Part shown: positions 41,710 through 50,880 of the stretch, piece after piece | Position numbering within the stretch: the first letter of the stretch is position 1 | Layout: each line of letters starts with the position of its first letter | DNA from: JAEMQF01 sp963850525 | GTDB lineage: Bacteria; Pseudomonadota; Gammaproteobacteria; Burkholderiales; Burkholderiaceae_C | Direction of reading: 5' to 3' | Length of the DNA stretch: 64,000 bases | Assembly (NCBI GenBank): GCA_963850525.1 | Contig: CAWKLQ010000006.1 | Location: 62,001-126,000 of the forward strand | Notes under the pieces: model-generated | Database searches by the model: none | What the model saw: only the letters and a program-made list of their open reading frames with translations | Told to the model about the DNA's origin: nothing | Position numbers and translations under genes: made by a program

Positions 41710-44118
41710 TCAGCGCTTCGCCAGCCTCTGCCAAGTCGCGACCACCGTGTCCGGGTTCAGCGACATCGACGCAATGCCCTCCTGCGCCAACCAGTCGGCG
41801 AAGTCCGGGTAATCGCTCGGCCCCTGGCCGCAAATGCCGACGTATTTGCCTTTCGCCTGACAGGCGGCGATCGCGCGCGAGATCAAGGCCTTGACTGCAG
41901 GGTCGCGTTCGTCGAAGTCTTTGGCGAGAAGCTCCAGGCCCGAGTCGCGGTCCAGCCCGAGCGTCAGCTGCGTCAAATCGTTAGAGCCGATCGACATGCC
42001 GTCGAAGAATTCGAGGAACTGCGACGCGAGCACGGCGTTGCTCGGCACTTCGCACATCATGATGATTTTCAGACCGTCCTGGCCACCGTCGGAGGCGCGC
42101 CGCAGGCCGCGCGCCGCAAGCATCTGCACGACGGTGCTCGCCTGGGCCAGCGTGCGCACGAAAGGCACCATGACTTCGACGTTGCTCAGGCCCATCGCGC
42201 CGCGCACCCGAACCAGGGCTTCGCACTCCATGGCGAAGGCCTCGCCGAAGGCCTCGCTGATGTAGCGCGACGCGCCGCGAAACCCGAGCATCGGGTTTTC
42301 TTCTTCGGGCTCGTAGCGCGAGCCACCGATGAGCTTGCGGTATTCGTTGCTCTTGAAGTCCGACAGGCGAACAATCACGGGCTTGGGCCAGAACGCGGCG
42401 GCGATCGTCGCGATGCCCTCCGCGAGTTTGTCGACGTAAAACGCGCGCGGCGACGCGTGGCCGCGCGCGACGCTTTCCACCGCCTTCTTCAGATCCAGGT
42501 CGATGTTCGGGTAGTCGAGGATGGCGCGCGGATGCACGCCGATGTTGTTGTTGATGATGAACTCCAGCCGCGCCAGCCCGACACCCGAGTTGGGCATTTG
42601 CGCGAACTCGAAGGCAAGCTGCGGATTGCCCACATTCATCATGATCTTCACCGGGCAATGCGGCATCTCGCCGCGCACGACGTCGGTGACCTCGGAGTCG
42701 AGCAGACCGTCGTAGACGTGGCCGGTGTCGCCCTCCGAGCAGACCACGGTAACAAGCGCGCCGTCTTTCAGCACATCGGTCGCGTCGCCACAGCCCACCA
42801 CCGCCGGAACCCCGAGCTCGCGCGCGATGATCGCGGCGTGGCACGTGCGCCCGCCGCGGTTCGTGATGATGGCGCTCGCGCGCTTCATGACCGGCTCCCA
42901 GTTCGGATCGGTCATGTCGGTGACAAGCACGTCGCCGACCTGCACACGTTCCATGTCGGCGGATGAGTGCACGATGCGCACGGTGCCGGTGCCGATCTTC
43001 TGGCCGATGGCGCGACCCTCGGCGAGCACGACCCCCGTGCTCTTGAGCCGGTAGCGTTGCTCGGCCTTGCCTGCGGCCTGGCTTTTCACAGTCTCGGGCC
43101 GCGCCTGCAGGATGTAGATGCGGCCGTCTGCCCCGTCCTTGCCCCACTCGATGTCCATGGCACGGCCGTAGTGCGCCTCGATGATGAGCGCGTAGCGCGC
43201 GAGTTCAGTGACTTCGGCGTCGCTGAGCGAATAGCGGTTGCGCTGTTCCGTCGCGTTGTCCACTGTACGCACGAGTTTGCCGCTTGCGGCGCGCTCGGCG
43301 GGTGAGGCGAACTCCATGCGAATCAGTTTGGAGCCCAGGCTGCGCCGGATCACCGCCATCTTGCCGCGCTGCAGCGACGGTTTGTGCACGTAGAACTCGT
43401 CGGGATTCACGGCGCCTTGCACGACCGTCTCGCCCAGGCCGTAGCTCGACGTGATGAAGACGACGTCGGTGAAGCCGCTTTCGGTGTCGATCGTGAACAT
43501 CACGCCGGCAGCGCCGAGGTCGCTGCGCACCATGCGCTGCACGCCGGCGCTGAGCGCAACGTCAGCGTGGGCAAAGCCCTTGTGCACGCGGTAGCTGATG
43601 GCGCGGTCGTTGTAGAGCGAGGCGAAGACTTCCTTCATCTTCGCCAGGATGTCGTCTATGCCCACGACGTTGAGAAACGTCTCCTGTTGGCCGGCGAACG
43701 ACGCATCGGGCAAGTCCTCCGCAGTCGCCGACGAGCGCACCGCGAACGATGCGTTCGGCGCGTCTGCCGACAGCTTGGCAAATTCGCCGCGGATCGCGGC
43801 TTCGAGGTCTTGCGGGAACGGCGTGTGCTCGACCCACTGTCGAATCTGCGCGCCGGCTTGGGCCAACGCGCGCGTGTCGTCGATGTTGAGTGTGGCCAGA
43901 CGCGCAGCGATCCGGTCCGCCAGGCCTTCGTGCGCGAGGAAGCGCCGGAAGGCATTCGCCGTCGTTGCAAACCCGCCGGGGACACGCACGCCGCTGGTGC
44001 TCAGCTGGCTGATCATTTCGCCGAGCGAGGCGTTTTTGCCGCCTACCGCGTCGACGTCGGACATTCTCAGGTGTTCAAACGGCACGACCAGGGCGGTCGC
44101 CAGGTTGGGGGTGGACAT
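41710..44118 (-). CDS. ppsA: Phosphoenolpyruvate synthase
   Basis: PpsA converts pyruvate, ATP and water to PEP, AMP and phosphate for gluconeogenesis. The 802-residue protein has the N-terminal ATP-grasp domain (VGGKNASLGEMI, FAVRSSATAEDLPDASFAGQQETFLNV), the swivelling domain with phospho-histidine in GGRTCHAAIIARELG, and the C-terminal PEP-binding barrel (ECEALVRVRGAMGL, EVPSNAVLA, GSNDLTQLTLGLDRDS). The ATG at 44118 has a GGAG ribosome site. It is divergent from ppsR, whose product controls it. Confidence 0.96.
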   Translation of the reverse strand: MSTPNLATALVVPFEHLRMSDVDAVGGKNASLGEMISQLSTSGVRVPGGFATTANAFRRFLAHEGLADRIAARLATLNIDDTRALAQAGAQIRQWVEHTPFPQDLEAAIRGEFAKLSADAPNASFAVRSSATAEDLPDASFAGQQETFLNVVGIDDILAKMKEVFASLYNDRAISYRVHKGFAHADVALSAGVQRMVRSDLGAAGVMFTIDTESGFTDVVFITSSYGLGETVVQGAVNPDEFYVHKPSLQRGKMAVIRRSLGSKLIRMEFASPAERAASGKLVRTVDNATEQRNRYSLSDAEVTELARYALIIEAHYGRAMDIEWGKDGADGRIYILQARPETVKSQAAGKAEQRYRLKSTGVVLAEGRAIGQKIGTGTVRIVHSSADMERVQVGDVLVTDMTDPNWEPVMKRASAIITNRGGRTCHAAIIARELGVPAVVGCGDATDVLKDGALVTVVCSEGDTGHVYDGLLDSEVTDVVRGEMPHCPVKIMMNVGNPQLAFEFAQMPNSGVGLARLEFIINNNIGVHPRAILDYPNIDLDLKKAVESVARGHASPRAFYVDKLAEGIATIAAAFWPKPVIVRLSDFKSNEYRKLIGGSRYEPEEENPMLGFRGASRYISEAFGEAFAMECEALVRVRGAMGLSNVEVMVPFVRTLAQASTVVQMLAARGLRRASDGGQDGLKIIMMCEVPSNAVLASQFLEFFDGMSIGSNDLTQLTLGLDRDSGLELLAKDFDERDPAVKALISRAIAACQAKGKYVGICGQGPSDYPDFADWLAQEGIASMSLNPDTVVATWQRLAKR

Positions 44119-44352
44119 GCGAGGGCTCCGGGAGGGTGAAAAACTTGGGGGGTCCGGGCCAGGCCCCTGGCTGCCGAGCAAGGCTCGAGGCAGCCGCGCC
44201 ACCGACGGCGCGAAGCGGCGTCGTTCTCCTGAGGGCGGCGAGCGTGGGGGGTCACGGGCGGGCGGAGAAGAAGATTGCGGTCGATTCTACGAGCCGGCCG
44301 GCTGCTCAGTGCCTATGATCCAGGCCCACCGCACCCGAACAAATTGCTCGTC

Positions 44353-45174
44353 ATGCCAGATCGCACAGTCTTCTTCGTCTCCGACAGCACCGGCATCACC
44401 GCCGAGACCTTCGGCAACTCGATCCTGAACCAGTTCTCGGCCAAGCCACGCCACGTGCGCCGGCCCTTCATCGACAGCGCCGACAAAGCGCATCAGGTCG
44501 TGCGCGAGATCAACCACACGGGCCAGCTCGAAGGGCGCCGCCCGGTCGTGTTCATCACCTTGGTCGACGCCGAAGTGCTCGCGATCGTCAAAGAACAGTG
44601 CCAAGCGCTCGTGCTGGACCTGTTCAACACCTTCATCGAGCCGCTCGAGGCCGAGTTCGGCATCACGTCGAACCACCGCGTCGGGCGCAACGCCGATATC
44701 TCCAAGAGCCAGGAATACAGCGACCGCATCGAGGCGATCAACTTTTCGCTCGCGCACGACGACGGCCAGTCGGCGAAGAACCTGAGCCAGGCCGACGTGA
44801 TTCTGGTGGGCGTGAGCCGCAGCGGCAAGACACCCACGTCGCTGTACCTGGCGATGCAGCACGGCATCAAGGCAGCGAATTACCCGCTGATTCCGGAAGA
44901 CTTCGAACGCGGCCAGTTGCCGGGTTCGCTCGCCCCATTCAAGCGCAAGTGTTTCGGCCTGACGATCACCGCCGAGCGCCTGCAGCAAATTCGCCAGGAG
45001 CGCCGCCCGGACAGCAAATACGCGTCGATGGAGAACTGCCGCTACGAGGTGGCGCAGGCCGAATCGATGATGCGCCGCGAAGGCATCGCCTGGTTGTCGT
45101 CGACGCACAAGTCGATCGAAGAAATCGCGACGACGATCCTGCGTGACCTTCGGCCTGATCGGTTGATGTACTGA
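44353..45174 (+). CDS. ppsR: PEP synthetase regulatory kinase/pyrophosphorylase PpsR
   Basis: PpsR (DUF299 family) phosphorylates and dephosphorylates a threonine of PEP synthase to switch it off and on. The 273-residue product begins MPDRTVFFVSDSTGITAETFGNS, the family N-terminus. It has the ADP-dependent P-loop GVSRSGKTPTSLYLA and the C-terminal ENCRYEVAQAESMMRR and WLSSTHKSIEEIATTI. The start at 44353 is preferred over an in-frame ATG at 44275 because conservation begins there. It is divergently placed next to its target ppsA, as in many proteobacteria. Confidence 0.95.
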   Translation: MPDRTVFFVSDSTGITAETFGNSILNQFSAKPRHVRRPFIDSADKAHQVVREINHTGQLEGRRPVVFITLVDAEVLAIVKEQCQALVLDLFNTFIEPLEAEFGITSNHRVGRNADISKSQEYSDRIEAINFSLAHDDGQSAKNLSQADVILVGVSRSGKTPTSLYLAMQHGIKAANYPLIPEDFERGQLPGSLAPFKRKCFGLTITAERLQQIRQERRPDSKYASMENCRYEVAQAESMMRREGIAWLSSTHKSIEEIATTILRDLRPDRLMY

Positions 45175-45241
45175 ACTGAGTCAGGTCCGAGGCGGCGCGC
45201 TGGCGGCTTTCGGCCCAAAGCGGTCTGCCGCTGTCGGCCGA

Positions 45242-45953
45242 TTGCTGCCGTTCGAATGTCCGCAATGCGTGCGTGCGTGCGACGGTCGGAGCGGCGCGGC
45301 AGGCGGCACCCGGCGGGGCTTGGCGGGGGCTCATGCTGGGACGGTCGGCGCTGCGCGCCGACTCCACTGTGCTGCTCGCCTTGAAGTCGCGCCCCGAACT
45401 CGCTTCGCTCACTTCGTTCGCTACGCTCAAACAGGCGGGGCGAAGTCAGTTTTGGATGCACGCTTCGCGTGCCGACTTCAAGGCTGCGCTGCTCGTCGTC
45501 CCAGAAATCGCCCCCACCATGCCCCACCGGGTGCCGCCTGCCGCGCTGGTACCGTTCGGCTCTCTTCAACGAAAACCCAAGTCGCGCCCCCAGGGTCGCG
45601 ATTCGCGTCGGCGCCGTGTGTTGAGGGTGTTTGCAACGTAGACCAGCGATCGCCACCGCGCGGCAGGCGCTGCGCGCAGGGGCCCGCAGGGGGCGATTTC
45701 TGTGACGGCGAGGAGCGCAGCTCTGGGATCGGCGCGCGCAGCGCGCTTCCAAAACTGACTCGCCGCGCCTGTTTGAGCGGAACGAACGAAGTGAGTGCAG
45801 CGAGTTCGCGGCGCGATCCCAGAGCGAGCACCACAGCGGAGTCGGAGCGAAGCGGAGACCGTCACAGCATGAGCACCCTGCGGGCCCCTGCGCGCAGCGC
45901 CTGCCGCGCCGCTCCGACAGCCGCACGCATTGCAGACATTCGAACGGCAGCAA
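45242..45953. repeat. Long imperfect inverted repeat filling the ppsR-46 kb gap
   Basis: The non-genic stretch 45175-46020 is largely one structure. The left arm (about 45242-45552) pairs with the reverse complement of the right arm (about 45653-45953), with about 100 bp between. The outer ends match over TTGCTGCCGTTCGAATGT, and shared inner blocks include CACTTCGTTCG, GCTCAAACAGGCG, GTCAGTTTTGGA and AGAAATCGCCCCC. Similarity seems to run some 20 bp further out on both sides. Reading frames on the two strands give related, Arg/Ala-rich peptides that I take as by-products of the symmetry. It looks like two copies of an intergenic repeat in opposite orientation. I see no tRNA or protein gene in it. 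Confidence 0.8.
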
Positions 45954-46020
45954 CGGGCCGAACGCAGACCTTCACACCGCATCCGCGTTCCGTGCGTCGC
46001 GGTCGCGCGACGTGGCTTGC

Positions 46021-46407
46021 CTACTTGCCTGTTTGCGAAGCCGCCGCGGCGGGCGCGCCCACCTTCTTTGCCACCGACTGCACCGCGTTGCCGGTGGCCT
46101 CGGCGCCGCGTTTGACTCCGCCTGCCGCGACCTTGGCGCCATGCTCGACACCGCTCGCCGCCGCCTTGGCGCCGCGTTCGCCGCCCGTGCTTGCTGCCTT
46201 GAGGCCACGCTCGACACCTGAGTTCGCCGCCTTCAAGCCGCGCTCGACGCCGCTTGCGGCGGCCTTCGCGCCGCGCACGACGGCCTTTTCGACGCGCTCG
46301 ACGACGCTGGGCTGCGCGGCGGGCGCCGGGCTCGTTGCTTGGGCAGCGGCGTTGCCCACCAACGCGCACAGCGCGCAAAGCAACAAGGTGAGTTGAAACT
46401 TGGGCAT
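46021..46407 (-). CDS. Small exported protein with six 11-residue repeats
   Basis: A 128-residue protein. An N-terminal signal peptide (MPKFQLTLLLCALCALVGNAAAQ) is followed by an Ala/Pro linker and then six consecutive 11-residue units at positions 45-110, each like RGAKAAASGVE, RGLKAANSGVE or HGAKVAAGGVK. The pattern is that of an amphipathic 11/3 helix as in LEA-type or synuclein-like proteins, so binding to membranes or stress protection is possible. I do not recognise a named family. The start is set by the signal peptide. Confidence 0.7.
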   Translation of the reverse strand: MPKFQLTLLLCALCALVGNAAAQATSPAPAAQPSVVERVEKAVVRGAKAAASGVERGLKAANSGVERGLKAASTGGERGAKAAASGVEHGAKVAAGGVKRGAEATGNAVQSVAKKVGAPAAAASQTGK

Positions 46408-46502
46408 CGCGGCAGCGGAAGTGACTCTGCACGAATCATAGGCGCAGCGGCGTCGGAATGACGGTGCAGCCGCCGGGCACGCCCAGCTCGGGTCCAGCGC
46501 GT

Positions 46503-47081
46503 TCAATAAGGCTCGAAATCGATTCGATTCTGGCGCAGCAGACCCACAATGAGCGCCGTCCACGGCCCGTGTGGCGACCACACCCGGGCCACCGACTCAT
46601 ACGCCTTCTCGGGCGGTTCCTTGCCGACGATCACGCGGTGCAGGAACACCAGGCTCGAGGCGCGCATGTTCACCTGGCAGTGCACGAGCACCTTGCGGTC
46701 GGAGAACTTCGCGAGCGCCGCGACAAGTGATTCGAAGTCCTGCGACGTCGGTTTGTCGAAGCGAATCGGAATGTTCAGGTAGGCGATGCCCTGGCCTTCG
46801 AGAATCTTCGCCTCGTCGCGCACCGCATCGGGAACGGTGGGCGGGGCCAGATAGATCACCGCACCGAAGCCTTGAGCCGCCAGCTGCCGCAGCGCGGCGG
46901 CGCGGGGCTGGCCCGAGGTCACGAGCGTGGCTGATATCGGAACCACATTGGGCGCGTCGATGCCCTGCGCCTGGGCCACTGCACCACGCCACGTCAGGGA
47001 CGATACGAGAACCGGCGCGCAGCAGAACTGCCGGCGGGTGAGGTGCTGGCGGGCTGGCATTCGCATAACGAGCTCGCGCAT
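46503..47081 (-). CDS. Exported protein tyrosine phosphatase-like protein
   Basis: A 192-residue product with an N-terminal export signal (TRRQFCCAPVLVSSL, possibly Tat type) and a dual-specificity-phosphatase-like fold. The residues NVVPISATLVTSGQPRAAALRQLAAQGFGAVIYL (in parts) match the start of DUF442/DSP-like proteins. The expected P-loop reads VHCQVNMRASSL, which is Cys-x4-Arg, not the usual Cys-x5-Arg, so activity as a classical phosphatase is doubtful. It is the last gene of a run glgB-malQ-this gene, with a 12-bp gap to malQ. The start could also be the ATG at 47066 or 47060. Confidence 0.75.
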   Translation of the reverse strand: MRELVMRMPARQHLTRRQFCCAPVLVSSLTWRGAVAQAQGIDAPNVVPISATLVTSGQPRAAALRQLAAQGFGAVIYLAPPTVPDAVRDEAKILEGQGIAYLNIPIRFDKPTSQDFESLVAALAKFSDRKVLVHCQVNMRASSLVFLHRVIVGKEPPEKAYESVARVWSPHGPWTALIVGLLRQNRIDFEPY

Positions 47082-47092
47082 GCGCGGGCGCC

Positions 47093-48643
47093 TCAGCCGG
47101 CTTCAGCAGGCGCCGCGGGCGGCAGCGCATCGCTGGGCAACTGAAGTTTCGCAAACGGCCCGCGCCCGCTCGCCGCAGCGATCAGGCCGAGCACGCGCGC
47201 GGGCTCGCCGTCGACGCTGCGCCACTCGAAGCGCCAGGTCCAGTTGCCTTCGCCCATCACGCCGGGCACGTTCATGCGGTGTTGGCTGTCAAGCCCCAGC
47301 ACGTCTTGCATCGGGAAGATCGCCAGGTTCGCGACCGACTCTGCTGCGGCGCGCATCATCGCCCAATGAATGTCGTGCGCGCCCGCGGCGAGGTAGCTGC
47401 CGGCAAAGGCGCGCTCGCGCGGCGTGGCGGCGTGCCACCAGCCGAACGTCGTGTCGTTGTCGTGCGTTCCCGTATAGACGACGCAGTTGCGCACGAAGTT
47501 GTGCGGCAGGAACAGGTGCGTCGCGTCGCCGCCGAAGGCGAACTGCAGAACGCGCATGCCGGGGAAGCCGCAGGCGTCGCGCAATTCCTCCACGTCGTCT
47601 GTCATCACGCCCAGGTCTTCGGCGACGATGGGCAGTGCACCGAGGCGCGACTCGATCGCGTCGAACAGAGCCTTGCCGGGCCCTTTGACCCAGCGGCCGT
47701 CGATTGCGGTGGGGCAGCTTGCCGGCACTTCCCAGTAGCCCGCGAAGCCGCGGAAGTGGTCGATGCGAAACACGTCGTTGTGCGCGAGCGCGCGCTGCAC
47801 GCGGTCCGTCCACCAGCGGTAGCCCTCGGCGGCCATGCGCTCCCAGCGGTACAGCGGATTGCCCCAGCGTTGGCCGGTGGCGCTGAAGTAATCGGGCGGA
47901 ACGCCGGCGACAACCGTCGGCTGGAATTGATCGTCGAGAAAATACAGGTCCGGTCGCGACCAGCAATCGGCCGAGTGGTGCGCGATGAAGATCGGCAAGT
48001 CGCCCATGATCGCGACGCCGCGTTCGTTCGCGTAGGCCTTGATCGCGCGCCATTGCGTGTCGAAACACCATTGAACGAATTGCCAGAAGGCGATTTCGTC
48101 GGTGTGTGCTTCGCGCGCAGCTTGCAGCGCGGCAGGCTCGCGGCCCGCCAACGGGGAGTTCCACTCCCACCATGGTCGCCCGGCGTGCGCCGCCTCAATG
48201 GCCATGAACAGCGTGTAGTCGTCGAGCCAGTTCGCTTCGCGCGCGCACCAGTCGGAAAGCAGCGCGCGCTCGGCTGGCGTTGCGTTCGCAGCAAATCCGG
48301 CAGCGGCTTCGCGCAAGCACTGCAAACGCCACGGCGCGACGTGCGCGAAGTCGACACGTTGCGCGTCGAACTCAGGTACCTCACGCAGCGTGAGCCAGCC
48401 ACGTTCGATCAGCGGTTCGAGCGCCACCATCAGCGGGCTGCCGGCGAACGCCGAGACGCTTTGATAGGGCGAGTCGCCGGGGCCGATGGGTGTCATTGGC
48501 AAGACTTGCCAGATCTTTTGGCCGGCAGACAGCAGCCACTCGACAAAGTGGTAAGCGCCGGGGCCGAAGTCGCCCATGCCGTGCGGCCCGGGCAGCGACG
48601 TGATGTGCAGCAGCACGCCGCTGGCGCGTTGATTCAAATTCAT
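47093..48643 (-). CDS. malQ: 4-alpha-glucanotransferase MalQ
   Basis: MalQ (amylomaltase, GH77) moves glucan chains between maltodextrins. The 516-residue protein starts RASGVLLHITSLPGPHGMGDFG, the typical N-terminus of the shorter bacterial type. The catalytic acids are in VFRIDHFRGFAGYWEVP (nucleophile Asp), LPIVAEDLGVMT (acid/base Glu) and TGTHDNDTTFGWW (third Asp). It follows glgB with a gap of about 13 bp, so the two may act together on glycogen or starch-type glucans. No other glg or mal genes are in the window. Confidence 0.95.
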   Translation of the reverse strand: MNLNQRASGVLLHITSLPGPHGMGDFGPGAYHFVEWLLSAGQKIWQVLPMTPIGPGDSPYQSVSAFAGSPLMVALEPLIERGWLTLREVPEFDAQRVDFAHVAPWRLQCLREAAAGFAANATPAERALLSDWCAREANWLDDYTLFMAIEAAHAGRPWWEWNSPLAGREPAALQAAREAHTDEIAFWQFVQWCFDTQWRAIKAYANERGVAIMGDLPIFIAHHSADCWSRPDLYFLDDQFQPTVVAGVPPDYFSATGQRWGNPLYRWERMAAEGYRWWTDRVQRALAHNDVFRIDHFRGFAGYWEVPASCPTAIDGRWVKGPGKALFDAIESRLGALPIVAEDLGVMTDDVEELRDACGFPGMRVLQFAFGGDATHLFLPHNFVRNCVVYTGTHDNDTTFGWWHAATPRERAFAGSYLAAGAHDIHWAMMRAAAESVANLAIFPMQDVLGLDSQHRMNVPGVMGEGNWTWRFEWRSVDGEPARVLGLIAAASGRGPFAKLQLPSDALPPAAPAEAG

Positions 48644-48656
48644 GCGGCGGTCAAGT

Positions 48657-50858
48657 TCAAGCGAGGACGAGGAACACGGTCGCCAGCGGCGGCACGTTCA
48701 AGCGTATTGACGCGCTGCGCCCATGGCAGCCCTGGCGCTCCACCGCGATCGGCCCGCCGCCGTTGCCCACGTTCCCGCCGCCGTAAAACGCCGAATCGGT
48801 GTTCAGCACCTCGCGCCATGCGCTCGCGTCGTCGGGAACGCCCAGACGCATCTGCAGCCGAGGCACGGGAGTGAAATTGCAGACGACGAGCATCACGCTG
48901 CCTGCGCCGTCACGCCGCGCCCACGCGAACAGCGAAGTCTCGGCGTCGTGCGAAGCGATCCACTCGAAGCCCGCGCTGTCGCCGTCGATGCGGTAGAGCG
49001 CCGGATGCTCGCGCAGCAGATGGTTCAGGTCGCGCACCAGGCGCTGCACGCCGGCGTGGCGCGGGTGCGTGAGCTGGCCCCAGGGCAACTCGCCGGCGTC
49101 GTTCCACTCGTTCGTCTGGCCCCATTCCTGACCCATGAACAAGAGCTTCTTGCCCGGGTGCCCCCACATGAAGCCGTAGTACGCACGCAAGTTCGCGAAC
49201 CTCTGCCACTCGTCGCCGGGCATTCGCCCGAGGATGGAGCCCTTGCCGTGCACGACTTCGTCGTGCGACAGCGGCAGCACGAAGTTCTCGGTGAAGGCGT
49301 AGATCAGGCCGAACGTCATCTTGTCGTGGTGCCAGCGCCGGTGCACTGGGTCTTCCTGCATGTACTTCAGCGTGTCGTGCATCCAGCCCATGTTCCACTT
49401 GAAGTGAAAGCCCAGGCCGCCGTGGTAGGTGGGCGCGCTCACGCCCGCAAACGCAGTTGACTCTTCGGCGAGCGTCATCGCCCCCGGGCATTCGATGCCG
49501 ACCACCTCGTTGGTGCGGCGCAGGAACTGGATCGCCTCGAGATTTTCGCGCCCGCCGTATTGATTCGGCAGCCAGGACCCCGCTGGGCGCGAGTAGTCGC
49601 GGTACAGCATCGACGCGACGGCGTCGATGCGCAAGCCGTCGATGCCCTGGCGCTCGATCCAGTAGAGCGCGCTGCCGACGAGGAAATTGCGCACTTCATG
49701 GCGCGCGAAGTTGTAGATCAGCGTGTTCCAGTCGTGATGGAAGCCTTCGCGCGGGTCCTGGTATTCGTAAAGCGCCGTGCCGTCGAAGTGCGCGAGGCCG
49801 AACGCGTCGCTCGGAAAATGCGCCGGCACCCAGTCGAGGATCACGCCGAGGCCGTGCGCGCGGCACGCGGCGACGAAGCGCGCAAAGCCTTCGGGTGTGC
49901 CAAAGCGCGCCGTCGGCGCGTACATGCCCAGCGTCTGATAACCCCACGAGCCGTCGAACGGGTGCTCGGTGATGGGCATCAATTCGATGTGCGTGAAGCC
50001 GAGGTCCGCGCAATACGCCGGCAGCGCTGCGGCGAGTTCGTCCCAATCGTGCCAGCGACCGTCGGGGTGGCGCCGCCACGAGCCCAGGTGCACTTCATAA
50101 ATCGAGATCGGCGCGTCGCGCCGGTTCGCCTCGGCACGACCCGCGGGCAAGGGCGTGGCCGGCGGCAGCACCGCGACGACGCTTGCCGTCTCGGGGCGCA
50201 TTTGCGTCGCACGCGCATACGGATCGGCCTTGAGCGGCAACAGCACGCCAGCCGCAGTGAGGATCTCGAACTTGTAGCGATCGCCCGGCATGACGTGCGG
50301 AACGAAGATCTCCCACACGCCGCCGCCGTGGCGCACGCGCATCGGGTGGCGCCTGCCGTCCCACGCGTTGAAGTCGCCGACGACGCTGACGCGGCGCGCG
50401 TTGGGCGCCCAAACCGCAAAGCGCACGCCGTCGACCCCATTGACTTCTCCCACGCGCATCGGGTGCGCGCCGAGGAAAGTGAAGGGGCGCAGGTGCGAGC
50501 CTTCGCCGAAGAAGTACAGGTCGGCGTCGGCGATCAGCGTGCCGAAGGAATACGCATCGGCGTACCTGCCCTCGGCGCCGTTGTCCCAGCGGATGTGCAG
50601 CCGGTAGTCGAAGCGCTGCTTGCGTCGCACCTTGGCTTCCCACAGGCCCGCGGGGTGGCGCTTCTTGAGCGCGACGATGGCGCGCTGGGGCGGCGTGTCG
50701 CCTGCGCTGTTCGCATCCACCAGGTCGACTGCCGCGGCCTGCGGCAGCATCGCGCGAATCCACAGCACGCCGGCGGCGTCGGCGTGCAAGCCGAGCACGG
50801 CGAACGGGTCGCCGTGGCGCGCCTGGGCGAGGGCCTCGACTTCGGTGGGGTCTAACAA
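48657..50858 (-). CDS. glgB: 1,4-alpha-glucan branching enzyme GlgB
   Basis: GlgB makes the alpha-1,6 branches of glycogen. The 733-residue protein has the N-terminal domains (GDPFAVLGLHAD, FAVWAPNARRVSVVGDFNAWDGR), then the GH13 barrel with ELMPITEHPFDGSWGYQ, the nucleophile Asp in GLRIDAVASMLYRDYSR, the acid/base Glu in FAGVSAPTYHG-adjacent TLAEESTAF and the transition-state Asp in LPLSHDEVVHGKGS. A C-terminal beta domain follows. All catalytic residues are present. The start at 50858 gives MLDPTEVEALAQARHGDPF. It is the first gene of the glgB-malQ pair. Confidence 0.96.
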   Translation of the reverse strand: MLDPTEVEALAQARHGDPFAVLGLHADAAGVLWIRAMLPQAAAVDLVDANSAGDTPPQRAIVALKKRHPAGLWEAKVRRKQRFDYRLHIRWDNGAEGRYADAYSFGTLIADADLYFFGEGSHLRPFTFLGAHPMRVGEVNGVDGVRFAVWAPNARRVSVVGDFNAWDGRRHPMRVRHGGGVWEIFVPHVMPGDRYKFEILTAAGVLLPLKADPYARATQMRPETASVVAVLPPATPLPAGRAEANRRDAPISIYEVHLGSWRRHPDGRWHDWDELAAALPAYCADLGFTHIELMPITEHPFDGSWGYQTLGMYAPTARFGTPEGFARFVAACRAHGLGVILDWVPAHFPSDAFGLAHFDGTALYEYQDPREGFHHDWNTLIYNFARHEVRNFLVGSALYWIERQGIDGLRIDAVASMLYRDYSRPAGSWLPNQYGGRENLEAIQFLRRTNEVVGIECPGAMTLAEESTAFAGVSAPTYHGGLGFHFKWNMGWMHDTLKYMQEDPVHRRWHHDKMTFGLIYAFTENFVLPLSHDEVVHGKGSILGRMPGDEWQRFANLRAYYGFMWGHPGKKLLFMGQEWGQTNEWNDAGELPWGQLTHPRHAGVQRLVRDLNHLLREHPALYRIDGDSAGFEWIASHDAETSLFAWARRDGAGSVMLVVCNFTPVPRLQMRLGVPDDASAWREVLNTDSAFYGGGNVGNGGGPIAVERQGCHGRSASIRLNVPPLATVFLVLA

Positions 50859-50880
50859 ATGGGTCTCCCGGACATGCGCT

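Noticed and set aside
44119..44352. GC-rich divergent gap between ppsA and ppsR as a possible RNA gene
   Set aside because: It has some inverted bits but no recognisable RNA structure or promoter that I can support.
45042..46432. Long frames on both strands across the 45.2-46.0 kb gap
   Set aside because: The two peptides resemble each other only because the DNA is an inverted repeat; they are low in complexity and lack ribosome sites.
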